From contig CAKQBC010000006.1 in the NCBI GenBank assembly GCA_934215995.1, forward strand, positions 1 to 23,132: a stretch of 23,132 nt of DNA, read 5' to 3'. Of the stretch, positions 1-7,285 are shown in pieces (the first letter of the stretch is position 1; every line of letters starts with the position of its first letter). This stretch comes from an uncultured Bacillus sp. GTDB taxonomy: Bacteria > Bacillota > Bacilli > Bacillales > DSM-1321. The notes below the pieces were generated by a model. It saw nothing but the letters and a program-made list of their open reading frames with translations, did no database searches and had not been told where the DNA came from. A program made the position numbers and the translations under genes.

Positions 1-204
1 GCCATGAAGAACCATCGTCGACCGCCCATGGCTTCTTGGATCAATCACCACCACGCGGTTTGTCTTCGAAAAATGCTCTGCCTGCCTGCAAAAAACATCC
101 CCTGTAAACGTAAAACCCGGTATAAAGACAATCGGGTCGCCCTCCCCTATATCCTTCACATACAATTCAACCCCTTGCCCCACTTCAATGTACTTGCCCT
201 CCAT
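1..204 (-). CDS. alpha/beta-fold hydrolase, N-terminal 68 residues (cut by window edge)
   Basis: The frame opens with ATG at 204 and stays open for 68 codons to the window edge, so the gene continues beyond it. A GGGAG ribosome binding site lies just upstream. The visible protein has the start of an alpha/beta hydrolase fold: a beta-hairpin (YIEVGQGVELYVKDIG), the strand plus oxyanion turn PIVFIPGFTFTG, and the strand VVVIDPRSHGRS, which is the usual D-x-R-x-x-G-x-S element after strand beta-4. The nucleophile elbow and the rest of the triad lie outside the window. This family covers esterases, haloperoxidase-like enzymes and lactonases, so the substrate cannot be told. It is divergent from the hydrolase at 427; the 222-base gap between them must hold both promoters. 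The fold is clear and the specificity is unknown. Confidence 0.85.
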   Translation of the reverse strand, partial: MEGKYIEVGQGVELYVKDIGEGDPIVFIPGFTFTGDVFCRQAEHFSKTNRVVVIDPRSHGRSTMVLHG

Positions 205-426
205 GTTCCCACTCCCTTATTCAGATTTGTTATTACTACGATATTCCCGCAAAGATGCATGCAGTACCAACAAAACGGCCTATTGTGCCAAAAGAAATGC
301 TTCATCGTTTTTCCCCTATACTTATTGCATTTGCCGCTAGCAATAATTTCTAGTTCATCAAATCCCCTGTACATTCCCTTTCTTTCACGGATACAATAAA
401 AGATGGATTGTGACAGGAGGATCAAA

Positions 427-1371
427 GTGAAAAAGAAATTGTTCATTGCCATTTCAGTCATCATCACTTTCGTGATCACTGTACTGATTGGCGCAAGTTT
501 TTATTTTTATGATGTAGCTATCCAACGCGCAGACAAGGACTTTCTGGATGATAATCCAGATTTGGCGGTGACAACCGACGACACCTTACAAATAGAGGCG
601 GAAGAATGGGCGGAAACAGCCGGCTTTGAGGAAAAAATGATAACATCATCAGATGGGTTGAAATTAAAAGGCTATTATTTAGCCTCAGATGAAAAATCAG
701 CGAAAACAGCCATTATTGCCCACGGCTACTCCGGACAGGCAACCGGCATGTATACATATGCGAAGTTTTACCACGAAAAGCTGGGCTACAATGTGCTGAT
801 GCCGGACGCCCGCGGCCATGGGAACAGCGAAGGGGATTATATCGGGTTTGGATGGCATGAACGGAAAGATTACCTGCAATGGATTGATTACATTCTCGGC
901 CTAAATGGGGCTGATACGGAAATAGCCTTGCATGGCGTATCAATGGGCGGCGCAACCGTCCTGATGACAAGCGGCGAAGCTTTGCCGGATCAAGTAAAAG
1001 CCATTGTGGCCGATTGCGGCTATACATCCGCCAAAGGAATATTGACCTACCAATTGGAGCGTATGTACAATCTGCCAAGCTTCCCCATCATCCCGGCCAC
1101 AAGCTTTTTGACGAAGCTGCGGGCAGGATACTCGTTTAGCGAAGCATCGGCACTCGAACAAGTGAAGAAAACAAATCTGCCGATCCTCTTTATCCACGGT
1201 GAGGAGGACACGTTCGTTCCTGTTGAAATGGTTTATGAATTATACAAAGCTGCCGGCGGGGACAAAGAATTGTATATAGTGCCCGGCGCCGAACATGGAA
1301 ATGCCTATGATGCCAACCCGGACGTTTATGAAGAAAAGGTCAGCAGCTTTTTATCCAAATATATGAAGTAA
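427..1371 (+). CDS. membrane-anchored alpha/beta hydrolase (YqkD-like)
   Basis: This is a 314-residue alpha/beta hydrolase with one N-terminal membrane segment (about residues 4-28, after a KKK start), so the catalytic domain probably sits outside the membrane on an anchor or uncleaved signal. The catalytic set is visible: oxyanion loop HGYSGQ near 99-104, nucleophile elbow G-V-S-M-G-G with Ser172, acid Asp261 in HGEEDTFVP, and His290 in GAEHGNAYD. The layout and the D-A-R-G-H-G-N-S motif match the B. subtilis YqkD type of uncharacterised serine hydrolases. GTG at 427 is chosen because AGGAGG ends six bases before it; the in-frame ATG at 403 has no ribosome binding site. A hairpin terminator follows at 1401. 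The natural substrate is unknown. Confidence 0.88.
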   Translation: MKKKLFIAISVIITFVITVLIGASFYFYDVAIQRADKDFLDDNPDLAVTTDDTLQIEAEEWAETAGFEEKMITSSDGLKLKGYYLASDEKSAKTAIIAHGYSGQATGMYTYAKFYHEKLGYNVLMPDARGHGNSEGDYIGFGWHERKDYLQWIDYILGLNGADTEIALHGVSMGGATVLMTSGEALPDQVKAIVADCGYTSAKGILTYQLERMYNLPSFPIIPATSFLTKLRAGYSFSEASALEQVKKTNLPILFIHGEEDTFVPVEMVYELYKAAGGDKELYIVPGAEHGNAYDANPDVYEEKVSSFLSKYMK

Positions 1372-1400
1372 GGCGAACCATTCCCGCTTTATATGCAGCA

Positions 1401-1434
1401 AAGACAGCTTGATGAAAGGATCAAGCTGTCTTTT
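1401..1434 (+). terminator. Rho-independent terminator after the hydrolase gene
   Basis: Arms AAGACAGCTTGAT (1401-1413) and ATCAAGCTGTCTT (1420-1432) form a perfect 13-bp stem with a six-base loop, followed by T residues. It ends the hydrolase transcript. The A's before the left arm are few, so it may only partly stop the convergent TetR transcript. Confidence 0.9.
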
Positions 1435-1457
1435 AATATGCCTGCAGAAAGCCTCTT

Positions 1458-2015
1458 TCAATAAATGATCTTCTCCAGACCAAAATAAGAAATGTTTTCT
1501 ATCAGATCCGCAATTTCCTTAGGCGGCTCCTGAAAATCCTTTTGAATCCAATCGTCGAGGATCCCTATTGTTCCATTCGATATGAATGTACAAAGATATT
1601 GAATTTGGTTTTCTGGGACATCTTTTTCGGATTGTTTCCATTTATCCAGGCATTTATTATGGGCAATGACAAGGATATCCTGCAAAAATTCTTTCCCGGT
1701 CCTTTTGCTGAACAGAATTCTGCTGAGATCTTTGTTTTCCAGGATCACTTCAAGTATTTCTTCTGTAAACCCTGAAATGGTATAGTCATCCTTTGATTCA
1801 GTAATGGCCTCCTTCAATTCTGCCGCAAATTTCCTCTCCAATTTGTTCATTAAGTCATGAACATCATCATAGTAGCGGTAAAAAGTTGCCCGGTTGATCT
1901 CACAATTCAAGCATAGCTCCGTAACCGTGATTTTATTGATCGATTTATTTTCCAATAGTTCCAGGAACTTTTCTTTGATGATTCGTTTCGTATAGCGCAC
2001 TCGGTTATCTTCCAT
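1458..2015 (-). CDS. TetR/AcrR-family transcriptional regulator
   Basis: A 185-residue repressor-type protein. Residues 8-53 form the TetR helix-turn-helix, with the hallmark ITVTELCLNCEINRATFYRYYDD pattern (recognition helix INRATFYRYY). The C-terminal half (FISNGTIGILDDWIQKDFQEPPKEIADLI) resembles the TetR_C_8 type (PF14278) found in DhaS-like regulators rather than the classic TetR ligand domain. It is divergent from the DegV gene across 149 bases that contain inverted repeats, so it very likely controls itself and degV. Regulators of this subtype often sit beside DegV/FakB or dihydroxyacetone-kinase genes. A fatty-acid or acyl-phosphate link is therefore reasonable but inferred; the inducer is unknown. 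Confidence 0.88.
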   Translation of the reverse strand: MEDNRVRYTKRIIKEKFLELLENKSINKITVTELCLNCEINRATFYRYYDDVHDLMNKLERKFAAELKEAITESKDDYTISGFTEEILEVILENKDLSRILFSKRTGKEFLQDILVIAHNKCLDKWKQSEKDVPENQIQYLCTFISNGTIGILDDWIQKDFQEPPKEIADLIENISYFGLEKIIY

Positions 2016-2060
2016 ATTATCTCTCCGTTTTTAAACATTTTACGTATTTCTGTTTCATAA

Positions 2061-2143
2061 CTATCATTTATAAAAAAATTGATGATTGATAGGAATTGTT
2101 ATTTTACTATACAATCTCCCTATCCGATATGCAACATAATGTT
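2061..2143. promoter_or_regulatory. divergent promoter region with candidate TetR operators
   Basis: For degV a SigA-like promoter can be drawn with -35 TTGATA at 2086-2091 and -10 TACAAT at 2110-2115 (18-bp spacer). CTATCA (2061-2066) and TGATAG (2087-2092) form an inverted repeat overlapping the -35. AACATAATGTT (2133-2143) is a short palindrome just after the expected start point. Either could be the operator of the adjacent TetR protein. The promoter is fairly good; the operator assignment is a guess from position. Confidence 0.45.
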
Positions 2144-2164
2144 TACTAACTAACGGAGGGTTTT

Positions 2165-3040
2165 ATGAAAAATATCTCTATTATTACAGACAGTTGTTCT
2201 GATTTGCCTATTAATCTCCTGAAAGAGATGGACATAAAAATAATACCGCAGCATTATCGTTTTGATGATCAGACTGAATATGGCGGAGGAAAGGAAATAA
2301 GCCGGAGTGAATTTTATTCCAGAATAAGAAACGGGGAAATAGCCCAGACAAGTGCGTGCTCCCCTTCATCCGCTGTCAGCATCCTGAAACAAGAATTGGA
2401 CAAAGGGAATGACCTTATTTGCATCCCCATTTCCAGTGCTTTAAGCTGCACATATAATGTAATCCGGATGGCTGCCCTCGAGTTGGCGGATGAGTATCCG
2501 GAACAAAAGATTGCGGTCATTGATTCTTTGACTGCTTCCATTGCTCAAGGGATGATGATCTATACAGCTTGCAGAATGAGGAATGAAGGGCAGGCATTCG
2601 AAGAGATAGTCGATCATATCGAAAGCCATAAAAGTTCATACCACATTGAATTTTTCGTTGACGACCTGGGCTGCCTGGCAAGAGGCGGAAGGTTGAATCC
2701 GGCTTTAGCCAAAATAGGCGGTGTCCTCGGAATCAAACCAATCCTTTATGTGACCGATCAAGGAACGATTGAAGTTTGCGCCAAAGGCAGAAGGGTATCG
2801 GGAGCGAAAAAGATAATGAAAGAACGATTTTTGGCATCCCATGCCGAGCAAAGCAGCATCGTTGGCATTGTCCATGCCGATAACCTCGAAAGCGCATTGG
2901 CATTGAAAAAAGAATTGGAATTGGAAGATGAATTTGAGCATGTCTTCATATCAGAACTTTGTCCTGCGATCGGAAGCCATACAGGAGCTGATTGCTTAGG
3001 GTTGGCTTACATTAAAAAGCATGACCAATCAATGATGTAA
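2165..3040 (+). CDS. DegV family fatty-acid-binding protein (FakB-like)
   Basis: A 291-residue DegV protein. Family members bind one long-chain fatty acid; the FakB type presents it to the kinase FakA for phosphorylation before entry into phospholipid synthesis. Visible hallmarks are TDSCSDLP at 8-15, the SALSCTYN loop at 91-98 (family S-S-x-L-S-G-T-Y, here with Cys in place of Gly), and the strongly conserved R-G-G-R-L block at 173-177 followed by KIGGVLGIKPIL. The length is normal. The start has a good ribosome binding site (CGGAGGG). No FakA homologue is in the window, so the partner must be elsewhere. Control by the divergent TetR protein is likely. The family is sure; the bound lipid is not known. 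Confidence 0.93.
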   Translation: MKNISIITDSCSDLPINLLKEMDIKIIPQHYRFDDQTEYGGGKEISRSEFYSRIRNGEIAQTSACSPSSAVSILKQELDKGNDLICIPISSALSCTYNVIRMAALELADEYPEQKIAVIDSLTASIAQGMMIYTACRMRNEGQAFEEIVDHIESHKSSYHIEFFVDDLGCLARGGRLNPALAKIGGVLGIKPILYVTDQGTIEVCAKGRRVSGAKKIMKERFLASHAEQSSIVGIVHADNLESALALKKELELEDEFEHVFISELCPAIGSHTGADCLGLAYIKKHDQSMM

Positions 3041-3076
3041 GGAGCCTTTTTGGAGAAGGATTCCTTTATGAAATGA

Positions 3077-3113
3077 AAAAAGCAGAAACGTTGTTGAAAC
3101 GTTTCTGCTTTTC
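3077..3113. terminator. bidirectional terminator between degV and the polyprenyl synthetase gene
   Basis: AGCAGAAACG (3081-3090) pairs with CGTTTCTGCT (3100-3109), extended by an A-run on the left and a T-run on the right. The tracts on both sides allow it to end transcripts arriving from either of the two convergent genes. Confidence 0.9.
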
Positions 3114-3137
3114 TTTTGTCCATACTTTTGGAGCTGT

Positions 3138-5498
3138 TTACGATTCCCGGTTCACCATATATTTCAGCAGATGTTCCAAAAAAACCGTATTCCGGGGAAT
3201 TTTCGGCAATACCTCCATCGCCAGACAGTATTGATTCCACATCTCTTTTTTCGCCTCTTCTGCACCAAGCACGGTCACAAAGGTCGAACTGCCGTTTTCC
3301 AAGTCTTGCTTGGCAGGTTTTCCAATTGTATTGATGTTCCCCTCCGCATCGAGCAAATCATCTTTTATTTGAAATGCGACTCCGGCATGGCGGGCAAAGT
3401 CTTTTAATGCCTGCATTTCCGATTGATCCGCAACCGCCAGCAATGCCGGCATGAGCAGCGAAGCTTCAAATGCAATCGCTGTTTTATAAAAACAGAGTGT
3501 CTTCAGCTGTTCGAGCGTAAGCTTTTTCCCCTTAGATTCCAAGTCCATTGCCTGCCCCTTGCACATATCCATTGTCGTCCTGGCTGAATAACGGATTAGC
3601 TTCAGGATCGTCTTCGCATCGAACTGCTCCAAAAATGTCTGTTCCTCAATGGCTTTCTGTGTCAGAAATAGCGCACTCAGTTCGGCTGTCGCTGTGTTAT
3701 ATGCCTCATGCAAGGTCGGCCGCCCCCTGCGGGTCGGGGCATTATCCTGGGCAGGCAGGTCATCGAAGATCAGCGATGCCGTATGCATAAATTCCAATGA
3801 TTTCAGAAGCGGGATAATGGCTTCCTTATCCAATCCATAGCCATCCGCCCCCATCGACCAGGCGATCACAGGCCTTAAGCGTTTACCTTCCCCTTCAAGG
3901 CTATAATTCACCGCCTCCAAGATGTGTTCATCTAACCGGTTCGGGTCTTGAAGCGTGAGATTCTTGTTGATTTCGGAGCGCATGTTTTTTACGCTTTCCC
4001 TGAACGTTTCAAGGTCATCCCGGTCTTTTCTCAGATTGCCGAGCATATGGTCGCGGAGCAATTTATCATAGAAATCCACATTATCCGCTTTCTTCACGAA
4101 TTTTTGGATCATCCGGTTGAAGTCCGGCATCCGAGAGGCGAACAGTTCCATCACCTCATTGTATTTATCTTTCCCCATACGCTCCTTATAGCGTTTCAAC
4201 CCATTGATCGCACGGTCCAATATGACCTCGCGCGCTTTCGGATCAGATTTATAAACACTATGGATCAGGTTCGAGATGACCGTCCAATATAGTTCAAACG
4301 GGTTGATCAAATCCGGGCGTTCCTGATGATAGCGCAAATAATACGTATATGGCGTTACAGCCCCTTCTTCCAGGTCATCAAACATGTCTGCAAAGTCATC
4401 TGCCAGCTGATTGTAGATGCCATAATAAAACGTCCGCCTGTCGAATCCTTCATCTTCCGGAGCGTCTATGACCGACCTGACGATCAGCCGGGAAGAAGAT
4501 GACTTCAGAATGACAGGAATGTACAGATCCTCATTTGAATAATCCCGATAGGAGAGTGTTTTTTGCCGGTCCTCTTCCTGTGACTGAAAGAATACATACG
4601 CCTGTTCAAAAAAGGATGCCAGCCTTTCCGGCCGCTGATGGGCCTTTATCATTTCGAACGCCTCACTCAGTTCCGCATGGATGAACCGGACCAGTTCTTC
4701 ATTCTCCCCCTCCCACTCATCCAATTCCGGCACTGTCCCTGTAATCAGCGCGGTCCTGATCAACTCCGAGTATCGGCCTGCCTCTTCATCAGAAAGAAGC
4801 TTCGCATCGAGAAGATCATCGATGAACGGATATGTCAGTCCGTATGAGTAGCCCAACCGTATCGCGTCCTCAAGTTTCTTACGCCGCTCATCGGGAGCGG
4901 TGTCTTCATCCATGTCTATGATGACATGCATAAGGACCCCGGCAATGATCTTCAGCAGTTTCCGCTGGGCATTAAGGGCATCAAGCCCTTCCGGCATCTG
5001 CGAAGTAACCCTCCTCAATTTGCCGAAAAGCCAGATGACTGTTGATTCGATTCCTTCTTCTTGGGCTTGCCTGTATACACTATGAAAACTGAATAAAACC
5101 GGCTTTTCTTTCGGCGACTCAGTCAGTTGGCTCTTCAGGCTTTCAAAAGTCTTCTCGATTTTTTCCCTAGTATCCTCTGAATCCAACGCTTTCCCCAAAT
5201 CCCTCATAAATAGATAGGAAATGCTTCTGTCCAGATAATCGTCAAGCTTGCCCCTGTAGTCAAGCCATTGAATATAATAATGGTAATCTTTTTGGCTCGG
5301 CTGTCTGCTGCCTCGGGCAAACAAGGATAAAAAAGGGGAATGCACGTGGCTTTGTTTCCACACCCCAAAATCACTTGCCAAAGCAGGCATATAGCTCTTA
5401 TCGTTCACTTGCTCCCAAAGGGACCTGAAGTAGGCGGCAGCCCTTTGTTCCGCCGACTTATAGCAAGTCTCCGGGTTGATTTGTCTATTTTTAATCAT
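3138..5498 (-). CDS. two-part polyprenyl synthetase family protein, 786 residues
   Basis: Residues about 500-786 are a complete trans-isoprenyl diphosphate synthase, which joins isopentenyl units to an allylic diphosphate. Visible are GKRLRP (538-543), the first Asp motif DDLPAQD (579-585) followed by RR (590-591), G-Q near 648, K-T at 672-673, and the second Asp motif F-Q-I-K-DDLLD (710-717). Typical family members are about 290-350 residues; this one carries some 490 extra N-terminal residues. That half is all-alpha, acidic, lacks a signal or membrane segment, and contains two echoes of the second Asp motif: YPFIDDLLD (223-231) and NQLADDFADMFDD (363-375). No intact first Asp motif is seen there. 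ATG 5498 has AGAGGT upstream. The gene stands alone, so the product is unknown. The N-half could be a degenerate synthase, a terpene-cyclase-like domain or a regulatory subunit. Confidence 0.85.
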   Translation of the reverse strand: MIKNRQINPETCYKSAEQRAAAYFRSLWEQVNDKSYMPALASDFGVWKQSHVHSPFLSLFARGSRQPSQKDYHYYIQWLDYRGKLDDYLDRSISYLFMRDLGKALDSEDTREKIEKTFESLKSQLTESPKEKPVLFSFHSVYRQAQEEGIESTVIWLFGKLRRVTSQMPEGLDALNAQRKLLKIIAGVLMHVIIDMDEDTAPDERRKKLEDAIRLGYSYGLTYPFIDDLLDAKLLSDEEAGRYSELIRTALITGTVPELDEWEGENEELVRFIHAELSEAFEMIKAHQRPERLASFFEQAYVFFQSQEEDRQKTLSYRDYSNEDLYIPVILKSSSSRLIVRSVIDAPEDEGFDRRTFYYGIYNQLADDFADMFDDLEEGAVTPYTYYLRYHQERPDLINPFELYWTVISNLIHSVYKSDPKAREVILDRAINGLKRYKERMGKDKYNEVMELFASRMPDFNRMIQKFVKKADNVDFYDKLLRDHMLGNLRKDRDDLETFRESVKNMRSEINKNLTLQDPNRLDEHILEAVNYSLEGEGKRLRPVIAWSMGADGYGLDKEAIIPLLKSLEFMHTASLIFDDLPAQDNAPTRRGRPTLHEAYNTATAELSALFLTQKAIEEQTFLEQFDAKTILKLIRYSARTTMDMCKGQAMDLESKGKKLTLEQLKTLCFYKTAIAFEASLLMPALLAVADQSEMQALKDFARHAGVAFQIKDDLLDAEGNINTIGKPAKQDLENGSSTFVTVLGAEEAKKEMWNQYCLAMEVLPKIPRNTVFLEHLLKYMVNRES

Positions 5499-5557
5499 AC
5501 ATACCTCTGCTTACTGTTTTCTGATATCGAACAATTCCTTCATATACATACTAATAC

Positions 5558-5570
5558 GTGCAAAATGCAC
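5558..5570. promoter_or_regulatory. short perfect palindrome upstream of the polyprenyl synthetase gene
   Basis: GTGCA, AAA, TGCAC form a 13-bp palindrome about 60 bases before the start codon at 5498. On the minus strand a TTGTAA (-35-like) precedes it and TATTAG/TAGTAT (-10-like) follows, so it would lie in the promoter spacer, a normal operator position. No regulator can be named. Confidence 0.3.
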
Positions 5571-5762
5571 TGCTATTACAATCTATTTTCCAGCCTTAAT
5601 TTCTTACTCGGCTGATTAGTAGCTGCAGTCACCATTTACCCATTTCACACAGCTATAATAAGCGTACCATCTTTCCTTCCTGAAAGGAAACTAGATCTAC
5701 AACAGGTCAGTTTCCGTCTTTCTTCTATATATACTTGTTTCTTACTCACAAAGTTTCATAAA

Positions 5763-5796
5763 AAAAACGCCGGGCAGGGGAGCGGCGCTTTTTTAT
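5763..5796 (-). terminator. terminator overlapping the deacetylase stop codon
   Basis: CGCCG (5768-5772) pairs with CGGCG (5782-5787 region), flanked by an A-run on the left (T-run on the minus strand) and T's on the right that include the stop codon TAA of the deacetylase (5793-5795). One base is bulged. It ends the minus-strand transcript. Confidence 0.8.
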
Positions 5797-6539
5797 CTTA
5801 TCGGTTTCTTTCCTTCCACAAGTTCCGCAAACTCCGGCAGCTCAGTGGAATAAGTGACATAAAGCCTCGGCAGCAGGTACCTTTCGTCTTTGGTGCCATT
5901 TCCCGTATAATAGCTGGGTGTCGTCGTTAGCCCGAATTGATAGTATTTTTTCGTTTCGTTGATTACCTTTTGATTGAAGCTCCCATATGGATAGGCAAGT
6001 GCGATCACCGGCTTTCCGGTTATGGTTTCGATTGCTTCCTTGGATCCTTTCAACTCGGCTTTCAGGTCCACGTCCTTTGTCAGGTCAGGGTGGGATGCTG
6101 TGTGGGATTGAACCGAAACCATACCGGATGCTGCCAATTCCTTTAAGTCGTCTTTCGACAGCCGGTTGGGGCGGCCGATGAAGTCGGATATCACAAAGAA
6201 CGTTCCTTTCGGAGAAAAGGTTTCCGTCTTTACTTTTTTGAAAATGGCAAAGGCATTCAAGTTATTTTTATAACCATCATCAAATGTCAGGAATATCGGT
6301 TTCGGGACTTTCCCCGCTTCTTCCCACTCCTCAAGCGTTAATGGTGTAAAACCTTGCTCACGTAAATAGAGCATCTGTTTTTCGAATTCTTCCGGTGCTA
6401 CATACAATTCTTTCGTACCCTTGCCCTTGAATTCGGCTATGGAATGATAAATCAGGATCGGGATTTTCGTTTCTGCATATGCATGGTTCGGCAGAAACAC
6501 TCCAAGCAAGCAGAACACAAGGAAGCATCTTCCTTTCAT
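5793..6539 (-). CDS. secreted polysaccharide deacetylase (NodB domain)
   Basis: A 248-residue carbohydrate-esterase-4 protein that removes N-acetyl (or similar acyl) groups from a cell-wall or surface polysaccharide. Residues 1-22 are a Sec signal peptide (MKGR, hydrophobic core, A-Y-A before the cut). Motif 1 TFDDGY has Asp87/Asp88, motif 2 is H-T-A-S-H with His146 and His150 (metal ligands with Asp88), and motif 3 is YPYGSFN near 193. The domain fills the whole mature protein with no wall-binding repeats. ATG 6539 is chosen because GAGGGGG precedes it and the signal peptide starts there; a longer frame to 6632 would bury the signal and overlap the upstream gene. It lies 49 bases after the methyltransferase gene and could be co-transcribed. 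The true substrate is unknown. Confidence 0.9.
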   Translation of the reverse strand: MKGRCFLVFCLLGVFLPNHAYAETKIPILIYHSIAEFKGKGTKELYVAPEEFEKQMLYLREQGFTPLTLEEWEEAGKVPKPIFLTFDDGYKNNLNAFAIFKKVKTETFSPKGTFFVISDFIGRPNRLSKDDLKELAASGMVSVQSHTASHPDLTKDVDLKAELKGSKEAIETITGKPVIALAYPYGSFNQKVINETKKYYQFGLTTTPSYYTGNGTKDERYLLPRLYVTYSTELPEFAELVEGKKPIR

Positions 6540-6588
6540 TTGCCAGCCCCCTCTTTTTTCCCTATTATTCCTCAATGCAGGCAAATTA

Positions 6589-7127
6589 TCAGCTCTCCAT
6601 ATAGACCGTTTTTCCCTGAACCTGCCCTTCAAGCTCCAGAAGGCGGGTCTTCATATCGAGCCCGCCCCGGTAACCTGTCAGCGCACCTTGCTTTCCGATT
6701 ACCCGGTGGCATGGAACGATCATCAGTAAAGGGTTAGCTCCGATGGCCGCCCCGACAGCACGTACAGCGGTTGGCCTCTTGATCGACTCCGCAATATCCG
6801 AATAGCTTTTCTTCTCTCCGTACGGTATGTCGCATAATGCATTCCATACGGCATGCTGAAACGCTGTCCCTTGAAAATCAAACGGAATCGTAAAACATGT
6901 CCGTTTTCCCTGCAAATATTCTTTGATTTCATACGCATAAGGCTCAAGCCTGTTATCGTTTTCCTCTAAAGTACTCCCGGGTACCGTTTTCTCGCCCATG
7001 CCTCCAATTCATCGAATGGTGCGTCCCATGACCCGACATAGCATAACCCCTTATCCATTGCCCCAATATAAAATTTCCATTGATTATGTCCCAACAACGC
7101 CCAATATATCGTTTCCACCTTTTTCAT
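6589..7127 (-). pseudogene. ogt: O6-methylguanine-DNA methyltransferase (Ogt/MGMT) with an internal frameshift
   Basis: The C-terminal frame (6589-6999) has the full DNA-binding and active-site region: the RAVG arginine-finger area, I-V-PCHRV-I with the alkyl-accepting Cys, and TGYRGGL. The N-terminal piece lies in a different frame: ATG 7127, preceded by GGGGGA, gives 53 codons starting MKKVETIYWALLGHNQWKFY and ending at TAG 6966-6968. Joining the two at 6966-6972 restores about 179 residues, the normal length, and the family-like join PGVL-LEENDNRLEPY. One missing T in a C-TTT-A run (plus strand 6966-6971) explains the break. Either the sequence has an error, or the gene is newly broken. 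The C-terminal frame has its own ATG at 6999 but no clear ribosome binding site. Repair of O6-alkylguanine would be lost if the break is real. Confidence 0.85.
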
Positions 7128-7243
7128 GCCGAAATCCCCCTTCATTCAATCGATCCATTTCTTATACCCTCATTATATCCGTTTTGTATCCGATTTTGCG
7201 CTTATCGGAATGAAACAGCAAGATTTCGAACAGCCTATACCGC

Positions 7244-7275
7244 AAAAAAACTCCACCCGAATAAATGGATGGAGT
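7244..7275 (-). terminator. terminator of the mur operon
   Basis: ACTCCACCC (7250-7258) pairs with GGATGGAGT (7267-7275) with one mismatch, and a run of seven A's on the left gives a T-run on the minus strand. It lies 11 bases after the mupG stop codon, so it ends the murQ-murR-murP-mupG transcript. Confidence 0.88.
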
Positions 7276-7285
7276 CTCAAATAGC

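Noticed and set aside
4..399. 131-codon plus-strand frame at the left edge
   Set aside because: It lies opposite the clear alpha/beta hydrolase N-terminus (1-204, minus) and across the divergent promoter region; its composition is typical of an antisense shadow.
5672..5690. TTTCCTT/AAGGAAA inverted repeat as a terminator
   Set aside because: The stem is short and not followed by a T-run; no transcript obviously ends there.
6966..6972. Programmed -1 frameshift in ogt
   Set aside because: No in-frame X-XXY-YYZ heptamer and no downstream stimulatory structure; a lost T in a homopolymer is simpler.
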